The notes under the pieces: generated by a model
The model's database searches: none
The model's input: only the letters and a program-made list of their open reading frames with translations
What the model was told of the DNA's origin: nothing
Translations under genes and position numbers: made by a program
NCBI RefSeq assembly: GCF_030812195.1
Contig: NZ_JAUSSF010000001.1
Location: 1,736,001 to 1,800,000, forward strand
Reading direction: 5' to 3'
DNA: 64,000 nt
From: Chryseobacterium lathyri
GTDB lineage: Bacteria > Bacteroidota > Bacteroidia > Flavobacteriales > Weeksellaceae
Shown here: positions 17,190 to 26,131 of the stretch, in pieces
How the letters are laid out: the number at the start of each line of letters is the position of its first letter
How positions within the stretch are numbered: the first letter of the stretch is position 1

Positions 17190-19193
17190 ATGAAAAAAGA
17201 ATTACTCGTATTATTAATCTCGTTTTTCGGCATACTCAATATTGAGGCACAATCTCTTTATTTTTATTCTCTGGAGAAAAAGAATAATAATTTTGATAGT
17301 TTGGTCCTGGCTGCCAATAATGAAACTGTTGATACGGTAAAAGCCATTAAGTCCTATCAGATTGCCGCAACTTATTTTACCAAACAGGATATTGAAAATT
17401 ATCAAAAATACCTGAAACAAGGCCTGGAAAATTCGTATAACAGTCCTGTGTACAGGGATATAGGGCTTTATTATCAGTCCATTATAAACTATGCAAAGCC
17501 CGATGCCGTCAATCTTCTTGAAAAAGATTTCACAAACATAGAATCACTTCTGAAAAAATATAACAGTAATGAAGCCAAAAAAATAAGGATCATCATGTTT
17601 CAGAATAAAGCATTATTCAAGATGATTCAGAATAAGGAAGTAGAGTCTATGAACATCATCACGAATAAAGCAATCCCGCTAGCCAAATCCCTGAAAGATT
17701 ATGAGCTTACAGGGGCTTTATACAAAAGTATAGGCATCTTGTTCTATAACTCAAAGGACTATCCCAAAGCAATAGAATATATGAACTTAGCTGAAAATTC
17801 TATCAATAAACTGAAAAGACAAACAGCACAGTCCAAAGCTATTAAGGGAGAAGTTGTTTTGTTTAAGGCAGATGCTCTGATGAGAGAAAACAAAATGTCT
17901 CAGGCAAATGCAGAATTAGAGAAAACCTATGCCATCATAAAAGACTATCCGGAATCCAATTTTTATTCACTCTATTACTGCACTTTAGGGTATTACCACA
18001 TGAAGCAAAAAAATTATCCGGAGGCGGTAAAGCTTTTTGCCAAAGGATTAAGCAATGCCGAAAAATATAAAAATACAGTTATTGCAGAAAGAATAAAGCT
18101 GTTTGAAGGACAGCTTAACAATGAACTGAAAAACTATAGCAAATCCAATAAGATTTTTAAAGAAGTTTATGCCAGTACTCCCTATCAGAAAAACAAGCAA
18201 GAGGTTTTAAAAGAACTTTCCAAAAACTACATCGCACTAAAAGATACCACTAAAGCCAACCTGTATGCTGAACGATATATAAATTCCTTTGACAGTCTCA
18301 ATACTGTTTCTATTCATAAAAATATTGCTGTTCTTGAAGCAAAATACAGAAAATCTGAAAGGGATAAAGAATTAGTACAAAAGCAGCTGGAGATCAGCAA
18401 AAAAAACAAATACATGTGGATTCTGGGACTTGCTTCCCTGTTATCAGCAGGCTTTATTATTTTAGGTTTTTTAAATTTCAAAAAGAATAAAAAAATTTCG
18501 GAACAGCGCGAAGTAAATCTTCAGCAGGAAATAAAAGAAATTCAGCAAAGGGAAGAACTAGCCCTTACAAAAGCTATTTTGGAAGGAGAAGAAAGAGAAA
18601 GAGCCCGTATTGCCAAAGATCTTCATGACGGCCTCGGCGGAATGCTCGCCGGAGTTAAAATAAATTTTTCAACATGGTCTTCAACCCATCTTGAAGCAGA
18701 CCGGCATAAAGATTTCTACAAAATTTTAAACCAACTGGATAATTCAGTTACCGAACTGAGGCATGTGGCCAGAAACCTGATGCCGGAATCCCTTTTGAGC
18801 TTCGGGCTGGAAACCGCCCTTAAAGATCTATGCGAGTTCTACATCCGAAAAGATCTTAAGGTAGATTTTCAGCCTATTAACATTAGCAAAAATACTCCTT
18901 TATCCATACAGCTTAATATTTACAGAATTGCGCAGGAATTATTGGCCAACTCCGTTAAACATTCGGGAGCTACCAATATACTGCTGCAATGCTCACAATC
19001 TGATGAGAACTTCATGATCACCGTAGAAGATAACGGAAAAGGATTTAAAGAAGAAGATTACAGGAAATCTCAAAGTATGGGCCTTCATAATCTTAAGAAC
19101 AGAGTAGATTATCTTAAAGGCAAAATGGAGATCAATTCGGATGATGAAGGAACAACTATTAATATTGAATTAAATACCCATGCAGTCTCATAA
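17190..19193 (+). CDS. TPR-containing sensor histidine kinase (HisKA_3/NarX-DegS type)
   Basis: A 667-residue kinase with signal peptide MKKELLVLLISFFGILNIEAQ. The periplasmic half (about 20-390) consists of TPR-like helical repeats (for example YYHMKQKNYPEAVKLFAKGL). One membrane helix follows (YMWILGLASLLSAGFIILGFL), then a coiled coil and a HisKA_3 dimerisation domain with phospho-acceptor H479 in ARIAKDLHDGLGGMLAG. The ATP-binding domain shows NSVKHSGATNI and VEDNGKGF. It overlaps the response-regulator gene by 14 bases, so the two are translated together. The 314 bases upstream of its start are AT-rich and hold no gene I can see. Confidence 0.95.
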   Translation: MKKELLVLLISFFGILNIEAQSLYFYSLEKKNNNFDSLVLAANNETVDTVKAIKSYQIAATYFTKQDIENYQKYLKQGLENSYNSPVYRDIGLYYQSIINYAKPDAVNLLEKDFTNIESLLKKYNSNEAKKIRIIMFQNKALFKMIQNKEVESMNIITNKAIPLAKSLKDYELTGALYKSIGILFYNSKDYPKAIEYMNLAENSINKLKRQTAQSKAIKGEVVLFKADALMRENKMSQANAELEKTYAIIKDYPESNFYSLYYCTLGYYHMKQKNYPEAVKLFAKGLSNAEKYKNTVIAERIKLFEGQLNNELKNYSKSNKIFKEVYASTPYQKNKQEVLKELSKNYIALKDTTKANLYAERYINSFDSLNTVSIHKNIAVLEAKYRKSERDKELVQKQLEISKKNKYMWILGLASLLSAGFIILGFLNFKKNKKISEQREVNLQQEIKEIQQREELALTKAILEGEERERARIAKDLHDGLGGMLAGVKINFSTWSSTHLEADRHKDFYKILNQLDNSVTELRHVARNLMPESLLSFGLETALKDLCEFYIRKDLKVDFQPINISKNTPLSIQLNIYRIAQELLANSVKHSGATNILLQCSQSDENFMITVEDNGKGFKEEDYRKSQSMGLHNLKNRVDYLKGKMEINSDDEGTTINIELNTHAVS

Positions 19194-19824
19194 AATAAAT
19201 ATTGTCATTGTAGATGACCACCCTATTGTCATCGAAGGGTTAAAAATGATGCTCAACAGCCAGCTTGGGTTCACTGTTTCCGGAAGTTTTACTTCGGGCT
19301 CGGAGATCATTGATTTTATTATGAACCATAGGGTGGATATTATCCTTTTGGATATTACCCTGCCCGATGCCAACGGTACAGAACTTTGCAGGGAAATAAA
19401 AAAAATATCGCCGGATACTTCAGTAATCATGTTCAGTAACCGTTCTGAAAGAAGTATTATCATGCAGTCTATACAAAACGGTGCCAGCGGCTATATTCTT
19501 AAAAACACGTCTATAAATGAGCTAGTGGTATGTATTGAGGGGGCCTATTCCGGAAATATCGTTTTCTGCAATGAGACTAAGCAAATTATCAGCAAACCTT
19601 CCCAAAATGATTTACTGGTTCCCAGACTGACGAAAAGAGAAAAACAGATTTTACAAATGGTAGCTGAAGGTAAAACCAGCATGATCATTGCAGATGAACT
19701 TTTTCTGAGCCCGCTTACCGTAGATACTCACCGTAAAAATTTGTTACAGAAGTTCCAGGCAAAAAATTCTACCGAGCTCATCAGCCTTGCTATTCAACAA
19801 AATATGATTGAAAACAGTAAATAA
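19180..19824 (+). CDS. NarL/LuxR-family response regulator
   Basis: A 214-residue regulator. Receiver domain: IVIVDDHPIVIEGL at the N-terminus, phospho-acceptor Asp in VDIILLDITLPD, Lys in GYILKNTS. The C-terminal LuxR helix-turn-helix reads LTKREKQILQMVAEGKTSMIIADELFLSPLTVDTHRKNLLQKF. It is the partner of the overlapping TPR kinase. The two acidic-signal lipoproteins that flank the pair are possible targets by position only; no binding site was recognised. Confidence 0.96.
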   Translation: MQSHKINIVIVDDHPIVIEGLKMMLNSQLGFTVSGSFTSGSEIIDFIMNHRVDIILLDITLPDANGTELCREIKKISPDTSVIMFSNRSERSIIMQSIQNGASGYILKNTSINELVVCIEGAYSGNIVFCNETKQIISKPSQNDLLVPRLTKREKQILQMVAEGKTSMIIADELFLSPLTVDTHRKNLLQKFQAKNSTELISLAIQQNMIENSK

Positions 19825-19826
19825 AA

Positions 19827-19852
19827 AAAACCGCTTAAAAAGCGGTTTCTAT
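19827..19852. terminator. Bidirectional terminator
   Basis: AAACCGCTT - AAA - AAGCGGTTT hairpin with an A tract before and T-rich sequence after it, placed between the converging regulator and lipoprotein genes. Confidence 0.85.
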
Positions 19853-19872
19853 TTATATAATAAGTAAATATC

Positions 19873-20295
19873 TTACAATTCTAAGAAGCTGTAATCAATG
19901 GAAGCTACCATAGGCCCTGCTCCTACTTTTTTATCGGTTTTTACGATTTCGCCATCTATCCAAAGATTTACAACCAATTCTGAATCAGCATCCGGAAGAT
20001 CGGCTTTGGCATCAAGATTTAACTGTGCCTGGCTGGAATTCACAAAAAATTCACCACTAGTCCAAACAGTTCCTACAGGATCGAAAATATCGGTTTTAGA
20101 TGTTCCTACCTGTGTTACGATAGCTTTAATAACTCCTCCGGTAGTTGTTTTCACTTCAAACTGGACAACATGATCTTTGAATTCTTCGTCGTCGTCATCC
20201 TTTTTACAAGAATTCACTACAGTAATTACCGAAAATAATAAAACGAATAAAAAAGAAAGTCTAAGTAAACTTTTTGATTTGTAAAATTGCTTCAT
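19873..20295 (-). CDS. Surface-exported lipoprotein, unknown function
   Basis: A 140-residue lipoprotein: hydrophobic signal (RLSFLFVLLFSVITVVNSC) followed directly by KKDDDDEE, an acidic export signal for the cell surface in Bacteroidota. The mature domain is beta-rich (VVQFEVKTTTGGVIKAIVTQVGT) and contains a C-terminal IDGEIVKTDKKVGAGPMVASIDYSF. Its layout is like that of the lipoprotein at 16366-16875, though the sequences are not obviously alike. It converges with the NarL-type regulator. Confidence 0.82.
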   Translation of the reverse strand: MKQFYKSKSLLRLSFLFVLLFSVITVVNSCKKDDDDEEFKDHVVQFEVKTTTGGVIKAIVTQVGTSKTDIFDPVGTVWTSGEFFVNSSQAQLNLDAKADLPDADSELVVNLWIDGEIVKTDKKVGAGPMVASIDYSFLEL

Positions 20296-20481
20296 TTCTC
20301 CAAATAGATTTTTAATGTTTCAAATATAAGTTTTTTATTAATATAAAAATAACTTTTATGAAAAATTTCCAATAAAGTTTTCTAAATAATATCAAATCAA
20401 TAAAAAGCACAATTACAGTAGCAGCCTATATTTGAGTGTGTATTGAACTCAGTTATTAAGTGTAAAACCCGGACCTAAGTT

Positions 20482-20515
20482 TTGAATTTACAATATGAAT
20501 TATTAATTATATTTG
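20482..20515 (+). promoter_or_regulatory. Promoter (TTG - 23 bases - TATATTTG) directly before the esterase start
   Basis: TTG at 20482-20484 and TATATTTG at 20508-20515 match the Bacteroidota -33/-7 pattern. The -7 box ends only 4 bases before the ATG at 20520, so transcription would begin at or next to the start codon (a leaderless mRNA). Confidence 0.6.
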
Positions 20516-20519
20516 CTGT

Positions 20520-21158
20520 ATGAATTTAGATTATATAGTAAGAGAACCGGAACATATCACCCAAAATACTACCGTCCTTTTCATGCTTCATGGCTATGGC
20601 AGTAATGAGCAGGATCTTTTCAGCTTCAGGGAAACTCTTCCCGCCGACTGGCTTATTGTAAGTTTCAGGGCCCCCAGAGATACCCAGTTTGAAGGATATT
20701 CCTGGTTTGACATTGATTTCAACAATCCTGAAAACTTTATTGACATTTCCCAGGCTAAGGAATCCTTAGACGGAGCACTCGAAAGTATATTGAAAATTAT
20801 CAATCATTATGGAATAACCGAAGGCAAGGTGCATTTATGCGGTTTCAGCCAGGGCGGAATGCTTTGTTATGCCTTAGCTTTAAAGCATCCCGATCTGTTC
20901 AATTATGTGGCATGTTTAAGCAGCTATCCTGAGGATAAGCTTCTGGATGGTATCGTAAAAGACAAAAAGAAGCTGGAAAGACTCCGTTTCTTTGTATCAC
21001 ACGGAACAGATGATGCTGTTATCCCGATGGAATGGGGAAGAAAAGCGGCAGATCTTCTTTATGACCTCAGCTGTTATTTTACGTTCAGAGAGTATATGAG
21101 CGGGCATGGTGTGAATCAGAAGAACTATATGGATCTGATGGATTTCTTCTCAAAATAA
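20520..21158 (+). CDS. Phospholipase/carboxylesterase-family alpha/beta hydrolase
   Basis: A 212-residue serine hydrolase of the carboxylesterase/acyl-protein-thioesterase-like group. The oxyanion segment is LFMLHGYGSNEQDL, the nucleophile elbow is GFSQGG (S110), the acid is the Asp in HGTDDAVIPMEWG and the His is in YMSGHGVNQ. There is no signal peptide, so it is cytoplasmic. It stands alone, with a promoter that abuts the start codon. Substrate is unknown; family members cleave short acyl or thioester bonds. Confidence 0.9.
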   Translation: MNLDYIVREPEHITQNTTVLFMLHGYGSNEQDLFSFRETLPADWLIVSFRAPRDTQFEGYSWFDIDFNNPENFIDISQAKESLDGALESILKIINHYGITEGKVHLCGFSQGGMLCYALALKHPDLFNYVACLSSYPEDKLLDGIVKDKKKLERLRFFVSHGTDDAVIPMEWGRKAADLLYDLSCYFTFREYMSGHGVNQKNYMDLMDFFSK

Positions 21159-21280
21159 CATCAGCCTATTTAAAATAATTTTTCAATCAATCTTACTGCT
21201 TCATTGCAGTTTATACAAACATTCCTGTTTTTGGAGTGTTTTTTTATTGATATTAAGGATAATTTCAGTAAATTCAGTAA

Positions 21281-22603
21281 ATGAAACTTAAGCTTTTTTT
21301 ACTGGCATTATTCTTCAGCATTTTTATAGATGCACAAAATTCTTTTGAGCTGGTGAACGTCAAAAAAGCGGTCATTCCTTTCAAACTTATCAATAATCTT
21401 ATCTTCATTCCCATCAATGTTAACGGTGCTGAGCTTACCTTTATGCTTGATACCGGAATTGCAGAAACCATTCTTTTCAGCCTGGACAATAAAGAGATCA
21501 AGCTGGAGAATATTGAGAAAATCAAATTTTCAGGGCTTGGAGGAAATGTAAGTATAGACGGTTTTAAATCCGCCCGTAATATTGCAAAAATAGGTGATCA
21601 TATTATTAATTCTTCCATGCTTTTGTTTATTGTCATTGATGAAGAATTTAATATTTCATCTCATATAGGAATTCCAGTGAATGGGGTTATCGGGTATCAT
21701 TTTTTCAAAAATCATCCTATTTCGATTGATTATACCTCAAAAAAGATAACAGTCTACCAGGATGCCAGTGCATTCAAAAAAAAAGTCCGAAAGTTTGATA
21801 TACTTCCCATAAGTATTGAAAAGGACAAACCCTACATTAATGCTGATGTAGAAATGACCCGGGAAAAGAAAAGCTCAAAACTGCTGATTGATCTCGGTAA
21901 CAGTGATGCCATTTGGCTCTTTCCTACCCTTATCAAAGATTTTGTGTACAACAGACCCAATATTGATGATTATCTGGGCCGCGGGTTCAATGGAGACATT
22001 TATGGTAAAAGAAGCCGTATTCATAATTTTTATCTCGGGGATTTTAAATTTGAAAAGCCACTTACAGCAATGCCTGATGAATATTCTATCCAGCATGTCA
22101 ATCTGGTAAAAGATAGAAAAGGATCTGTAGGGGGCGAAATAATGCGCAGATTTTCTGTCGTTTTCGATTATAAAGATGAGAAACTATACCTGAAAAAAAA
22201 CAGAAACTTTGATGATCCTTTTCATTTTAATATGAGCGGGCTGGACTTTAAGCAGGACGGGCTGGAATGGCAGGAAGACCGGGTGAAAATAGAACCTAAA
22301 AAATTATCGGAAACAAACAGTGAGACTACCGTAATCAATAATTTTCAATATAAATTTACATTGAAACCTATCTTTTCCGTTGCAGGGGTCAGGAAAGATT
22401 CTCCGGCATTTATAGCAGGACTGAAAAAAGATGACCGCGTCATCACCATCAACGGAAGCCGGACTTCCGACATGACCATGGAAAAGATCATAGGGCTGAT
22501 GAAATCTGATGAAGGAAGAAATATCACAATGGTGATCCAGAGAAAGAATAAGGAAATGACCTTTAATTTTGTATTAGAAGATCCTATACCCTATCAAGAT
22601 TAA
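21281..22603 (+). CDS. Secreted retropepsin-like aspartyl protease with PDZ domain
   Basis: A 440-residue protein with signal peptide (KLFLLALFFSIFIDAQ). The catalytic DTG is in LTFMLDTGIAETILFS (about residue 60), and a second related strand at LIDLGNSDAIWLFP suggests the second half of the double-lobed fold, with DLG in place of DTG. A C-terminal PDZ domain covers about 340-430 (VAGVRKDSPAFIAGLKKDDRVITINGSR). Family members are periplasmic or outer-membrane associated peptidases; the substrate is unknown. It is followed after 3 bases by a small membrane protein gene, so both form one operon. Confidence 0.88.
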   Translation: MKLKLFLLALFFSIFIDAQNSFELVNVKKAVIPFKLINNLIFIPINVNGAELTFMLDTGIAETILFSLDNKEIKLENIEKIKFSGLGGNVSIDGFKSARNIAKIGDHIINSSMLLFIVIDEEFNISSHIGIPVNGVIGYHFFKNHPISIDYTSKKITVYQDASAFKKKVRKFDILPISIEKDKPYINADVEMTREKKSSKLLIDLGNSDAIWLFPTLIKDFVYNRPNIDDYLGRGFNGDIYGKRSRIHNFYLGDFKFEKPLTAMPDEYSIQHVNLVKDRKGSVGGEIMRRFSVVFDYKDEKLYLKKNRNFDDPFHFNMSGLDFKQDGLEWQEDRVKIEPKKLSETNSETTVINNFQYKFTLKPIFSVAGVRKDSPAFIAGLKKDDRVITINGSRTSDMTMEKIIGLMKSDEGRNITMVIQRKNKEMTFNFVLEDPIPYQD

Positions 22604-22606
22604 AAT

Positions 22607-23134
22607 ATGAAAACCGAAGAAAGCACAATAGATAAAATAAGAACCCGCCCAAGGTTCAAGATGTTTACGCATCTTACTAAAGAAGAGTACGAGGAAAACC
22701 TGAAAAAATACCTTGCAGACCATAAGGATGAATTTTCCGGAAATATAAATAAGGAGGTAGCGACGATCTACGTGAAAACTGAATATGACAATTACTGGAA
22801 ACCAAGGCTGTCTTTACGGATAGAAATTGAAGAAGATGAAACTGCCATACGGGGAGTATTCGGCCCCAGCTCTGCTGTGTGGACTTTTTTTATGTTCCTT
22901 TATTTTTCCTTTTCTATTCTCTGGATGACTTTTTTTACGATGTATTATGTGGAAAATCAGATAAAAAGCGCTGAGTTCCCGTGGGCCCTGAGCGCTTCAT
23001 TTGTTATGCTGTTCTGTATCTTTCTTACCTATGCAGCGGCCAGATTCGGACAGTACAAAGGCAGAGAAGAGATGCTTAAGCTGAGAAGGTTTGCCGAAGA
23101 ATCTACGTCACAGTTTGAAAAGAAAATCAGTTAG
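22607..23134 (+). CDS. Small membrane protein, unknown function
   Basis: A 175-residue protein with a charged N-terminal half (FKMFTHLTKEEYEENLKKYL...) and two membrane helices in the C-terminal half (VWTFFMFLYFSFSILWMTFFTMYY and ALSASFVMLFCIFLTYAAARFG). No signal peptide and no family I recognise. It starts 3 bases after the protease gene and probably works or is regulated with it. Its last 8 bases overlap the 3' end of the converging L,D-transpeptidase gene. Confidence 0.75.
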   Translation: MKTEESTIDKIRTRPRFKMFTHLTKEEYEENLKKYLADHKDEFSGNINKEVATIYVKTEYDNYWKPRLSLRIEIEEDETAIRGVFGPSSAVWTFFMFLYFSFSILWMTFFTMYYVENQIKSAEFPWALSASFVMLFCIFLTYAAARFGQYKGREEMLKLRRFAEESTSQFEKKIS

Positions 23135-24164
23135 CAGGAACTTCCGCAGGTTTTTCATCCTGGATTGGAACTGCCATAGCTTTAGCTGCTTTAATAGAAT
23201 CTGATACCTTTTCCCTGTTGTCCTGTTCCTTGATCATTTTATCAATATGAGGCTCCAAAAGCTTGGTCATTTCTTCCACTGAAATATTATTTGCATTAGG
23301 ATCATCCAAAAGTTTTCTCCATGGTTTTCTTCCACCCCATTTGTAATCTCCGAATACCATAACAGGCGTTCCTTTTGCTTTGGTTGTAGCACCTCCGGGG
23401 TTCAGAATCCAGGTATCTGCGTAAGAATACAGCCACTGTGCATCTTTCATCAATAAACGCAAGCATGAATGTGAAGCCGGATAACCGGGAAGATCATACT
23501 GATGCCATCCAATCCCTCCGATATTATGAATATTAAAATTATAAGGAAGCTTCCACTCGCTGCTTACCGTTGAAATCGAAAGCTTCTTTTTCCAGTTGGC
23601 AAAAGTAAGTCCGCGTGTGGTCTGCGCAGCTTTTTTTCCCATACTTGTTGGGCCCCATTTAACAAGGCTGCCATTGGAATAAACTCCGTAAGCCTGTATA
23701 GGATAGGAAAAGATCACGAATTTTTTCACCCCGCTCAATAGATCAAGCTGCATTGGAAAAGGTGAATATTCCATAAGCGTTGTGTCTATTTTTGCAGGAA
23801 CTACCAAGGTATCGGCATTCCATTTATTTTTAGAATCAAGCCTGTTTAATGCCAAAATTGCATAACGTTCCTTCTCACTATATTTTTTGCTGAATTCTGC
23901 ATAGATGGAATCTCTTAGCTTTTTATCTTTGGGAAGGACAAGAGCATTATAAAAACCGTTTTCCTGCATTGCCGGCGGTACAGATTCTTTTTCCACAACA
24001 GAATCTTTCTTAATGGAATCTTTTTCTACAGCAGAAACTTCTGAAGAAGAAACTGTATCTTTAAAAGTATCACTTATTTTTTCAATTTCTTTCTTACATG
24101 AAATCAGCATTGCAGCACAAAAAAGAGCATATAAAAATGATTTTTTCACAAATATGTTTTTCAT
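23127..24164 (-). CDS. L,D-transpeptidase (YkuD family) lipoprotein
   Basis: A 345-residue protein with a lipobox (YALFCAAMLISC). The YkuD domain carries the catalytic signature: His in GGIGWHQYDLPG, then SHSCLRLLMKDAQWLY with the active-site Cys and Arg of the HxxGxxSxxCxR-type motif. Upstream KFVIFSYPIQAYGVYSNG is the first strand of the fold. Such enzymes form 3-3 cross-links in peptidoglycan or attach proteins to it. The C-terminal 60 residues are charged and probably disordered. It ends in an 8-base overlap with the converging small membrane protein gene. Confidence 0.92.
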   Translation of the reverse strand: MKNIFVKKSFLYALFCAAMLISCKKEIEKISDTFKDTVSSSEVSAVEKDSIKKDSVVEKESVPPAMQENGFYNALVLPKDKKLRDSIYAEFSKKYSEKERYAILALNRLDSKNKWNADTLVVPAKIDTTLMEYSPFPMQLDLLSGVKKFVIFSYPIQAYGVYSNGSLVKWGPTSMGKKAAQTTRGLTFANWKKKLSISTVSSEWKLPYNFNIHNIGGIGWHQYDLPGYPASHSCLRLLMKDAQWLYSYADTWILNPGGATTKAKGTPVMVFGDYKWGGRKPWRKLLDDPNANNISVEEMTKLLEPHIDKMIKEQDNREKVSDSIKAAKAMAVPIQDEKPAEVPAN

Positions 24165-24307
24165 AAATAAAACAGGTCATTTAGTTTGGTTACCCATTGC
24201 AAATATCAGACCTTAATTTGAATTCCAAAAGACATTATAATAAATACCGTAAAAAAACGGTATAAGAAAACTTTTCTTCCAGACAGTAGCCTATAGATTT
24301 TATGCTA

Positions 24308-24650
24308 CTAATTTCTATCTGACAAATCAATTTCAAATAAACTGAGTTCAGCGTTATGATAACGCCCAGGAAGACCGTCAGTATTTCCAAGCTTGACCAA
24401 GCCAAGAAAATCAAATCCACATTTCTTATAATAATTAATCAGTGGAGTATTTTCACCAACAGTATCCATCCTTATGAACTGCTTGTGGTTTTGCTTCGAA
24501 TATGTTTTTGCCCAGCTTACAATTTCAGCAACCAAGTTTTGACCTCTAAATTCAGGACTGGTAGCGATCCAGTGAATATATATTGCAGGATCTGCATTTT
24601 AGTCTGAAAATCTCTTCAATATCCTGATAATTACTGTTCTCTATGATCAT
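24308..24650 (-). pseudogene. GNAT-family N-acetyltransferase, internally deleted
   Basis: The N-terminal frame from ATG at 24650 reads MIIENSNYQDIEEIFRL, a typical GNAT beginning, then runs out of homology. In another frame the C-terminal half appears without its own start: DPAIYIHWIATSPEFRGQNLVAEIVSWAK (acetyl-CoA-binding segment), ENTPLINYYKKCGFDFLGL and the end at 24308. The stretch between strand 1 and the acetyl-CoA loop that a normal ~165-residue GNAT would have is missing, and the join is out of frame. I therefore call it a pseudogene. A downstream Met (MVAEIV) opens 75 residues, too short for a working fold. Confidence 0.75.
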
Positions 24651-24949
24651 ATTTTGAATTGATAGGTTATTTAACAAAAATAGAGATAAAAAATAAGTCT
24701 TTCGATGTCTGCACCCCTTGAATACTGTATTGTAGGAAAATATTAGATTCGAATCTGTTTTTTCTTAATTTTGCCCCATGATTTTTTTTATTATCGAAGA
24801 CGTACTTAGATGTTTTACCCTACGGGAAAAAATAATAAAACACTGGCATACGGCAACGAATATTTAATTTTTCTTAGGCATCTTATAGACAGGGGAGCTA
24901 CAGCTCAAAAGTCTTTGGATTTATTATCAACTACAAATAACAGAATCTT

Positions 24950-25633
24950 ATGAAAAAAATAGGCCTGGTAGGCGGAATAAGCTGGGTATCTACCTTGGAT
25001 TATTATAAATTCATTAATGAGGGAGTCAATGCCAGATTGGGAGGTCTGAATGCCGCTGAATGCATGATATATTCTTTAAATTTCGGAGACATCCAGGCAA
25101 AAGGATGGGTCAATTCCTTTGAGTTATTACTGAAAGCCTGTGAACATCTTAAAAACACTGGAGCCGACAGCATTGTTTTATGTGCAAATACAGCTCACCT
25201 ATTTGCAGATGAGCTTCAAGATACCATACAACTGCCAATCCTCCATATTGGGACAGAAACAGCAAAAGCAATATGTAAAGCCCGGTTTAAGAAAGTCGGA
25301 CTGCTTGGAACAAAATTCACCATGGAAATGGACTTTTATAAAAATAAGCTTCGGGAATACGGACTTGAAGCACTGGTTCCGGAACAACAGGAAACGAGAG
25401 ATTATATTCAGCATACTGTCAAAGAAGAACTGGGAGTAGGATTTATTAATCCTGAAACTAAAACCAATTATATCTCCATTGTGGAAGATCTTATCAGCCA
25501 TGGTGCAGAATGTATTATTCTGGGTTGCACGGAAATCCCGTTGTTAATTAGTCAGGATGATTTTAAAATCCCTGTTTTTGATACTACGAAAATACATTGT
25601 GAAGCTATTGTGGAATATATTGTTTCTCAGTAG
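24950..25633 (+). CDS. Aspartate/glutamate racemase family protein
   Basis: A 227-residue PLP-independent racemase. Both catalytic cysteines are in place: C78 in VLCANTAHL and C193 in ILGCTEIPLL. The N-terminal KKIGLVGGISWVSTLDYY is the family start. Closest in pattern to the RacX/YgeA broad-specificity amino-acid racemase group rather than to the essential glutamate racemase MurI; the preferred amino acid cannot be read from the sequence. The ~300 bases before it (24651-24949) hold no recognisable gene. A strong terminator follows, ahead of the tRNA-Asp genes. Confidence 0.9.
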   Translation: MKKIGLVGGISWVSTLDYYKFINEGVNARLGGLNAAECMIYSLNFGDIQAKGWVNSFELLLKACEHLKNTGADSIVLCANTAHLFADELQDTIQLPILHIGTETAKAICKARFKKVGLLGTKFTMEMDFYKNKLREYGLEALVPEQQETRDYIQHTVKEELGVGFINPETKTNYISIVEDLISHGAECIILGCTEIPLLISQDDFKIPVFDTTKIHCEAIVEYIVSQ

Positions 25634-25669
25634 AATTTTTTTCTTATGTCTATAAAATTTATGCAAACA

Positions 25670-25699
25670 AAACCCCCTTCAAATATTTGAAGGGGGTTT
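25670..25699. terminator. Bidirectional terminator between racemase gene and tRNA-Asp genes
   Basis: AAACCCCCTTCAAA - TATT... perfect 15-base palindrome halves (AAACCCCCTTCAAAT / ATTTGAAGGGGGTTT). Confidence 0.9.
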
Positions 25700-25710
25700 G
25701 AAAGATCTTG

Positions 25711-25784
25711 CGATCCGGACGGGACTCGAACCCGCGACCTCCGCCGTGACAGGGCGGCATTCTAACCAGCTGAACTACCGGATC
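25711..25784 (-). tRNA. tRNA-Asp (GUC), copy 3 in transcription order
   Basis: 74 bases on the minus strand with acceptor GATCCGG/CCGGATC, D-arm TTCAGCTGGTTAGAA, anticodon loop with GTC, and the T-arm GGTTCGAGTCC. CCA is not encoded. It is identical to the next two copies. Confidence 0.96.
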
Positions 25785-25817
25785 AATTTTTTTTAAAAGA
25801 AATTGACAAAACTTCTG

Positions 25818-25891
25818 CGATCCGGACGGGACTCGAACCCGCGACCTCCGCCGTGACAGGGCGGCATTCTAACCAGCTGAACTACCGGATC
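25818..25891 (-). tRNA. tRNA-Asp (GUC), copy 2
   Basis: Same 74-base cloverleaf with GTC anticodon as its neighbours, separated from each by 33 AT-rich bases. The three probably come from one precursor. Confidence 0.96.
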
Positions 25892-25924
25892 TAATTTTTT
25901 TAAAAGTAAATTATAAAACTTTTG

Positions 25925-25998
25925 CGATCCGGACGGGACTCGAACCCGCGACCTCCGCCGTGACAGGGCGGCATTCTAACCAGCTGAACTACCGGATC
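25925..25998 (-). tRNA. tRNA-Asp (GUC), copy 1
   Basis: First transcribed of three identical tRNA-Asp genes; acceptor GATCCGG/CCGGATC and GTC anticodon visible on the minus strand. Confidence 0.96.
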
Positions 25999-26082
25999 AT
26001 TTTCTGTTATTGTAAAGAACGTTGTTTCTTTTTTGTGATTGCAAAATTACACCTTTTTTCATTCCCTGCAAATTATTTGTAA

Positions 26083-26110
26083 AAAAAAAGCCTCCCAAAA
26101 CTGGAAGGCA
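26083..26110 (-). terminator. Terminator of trxA
   Basis: On the minus strand GCCTTCC - AGTTTT - GGGAGGC followed by nine T residues, 22 bases after the trxA stop codon. Confidence 0.85.
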
Positions 26111-26131
26111 TTCATTATCAAAGTTATTTTT

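Noticed and set aside
24781..24870. 29-codon ORF (MIFFIIEDVLRCF...) before the racemase gene
   Set aside because: Very short, with no coupling, promoter spacing or motif to support translation.
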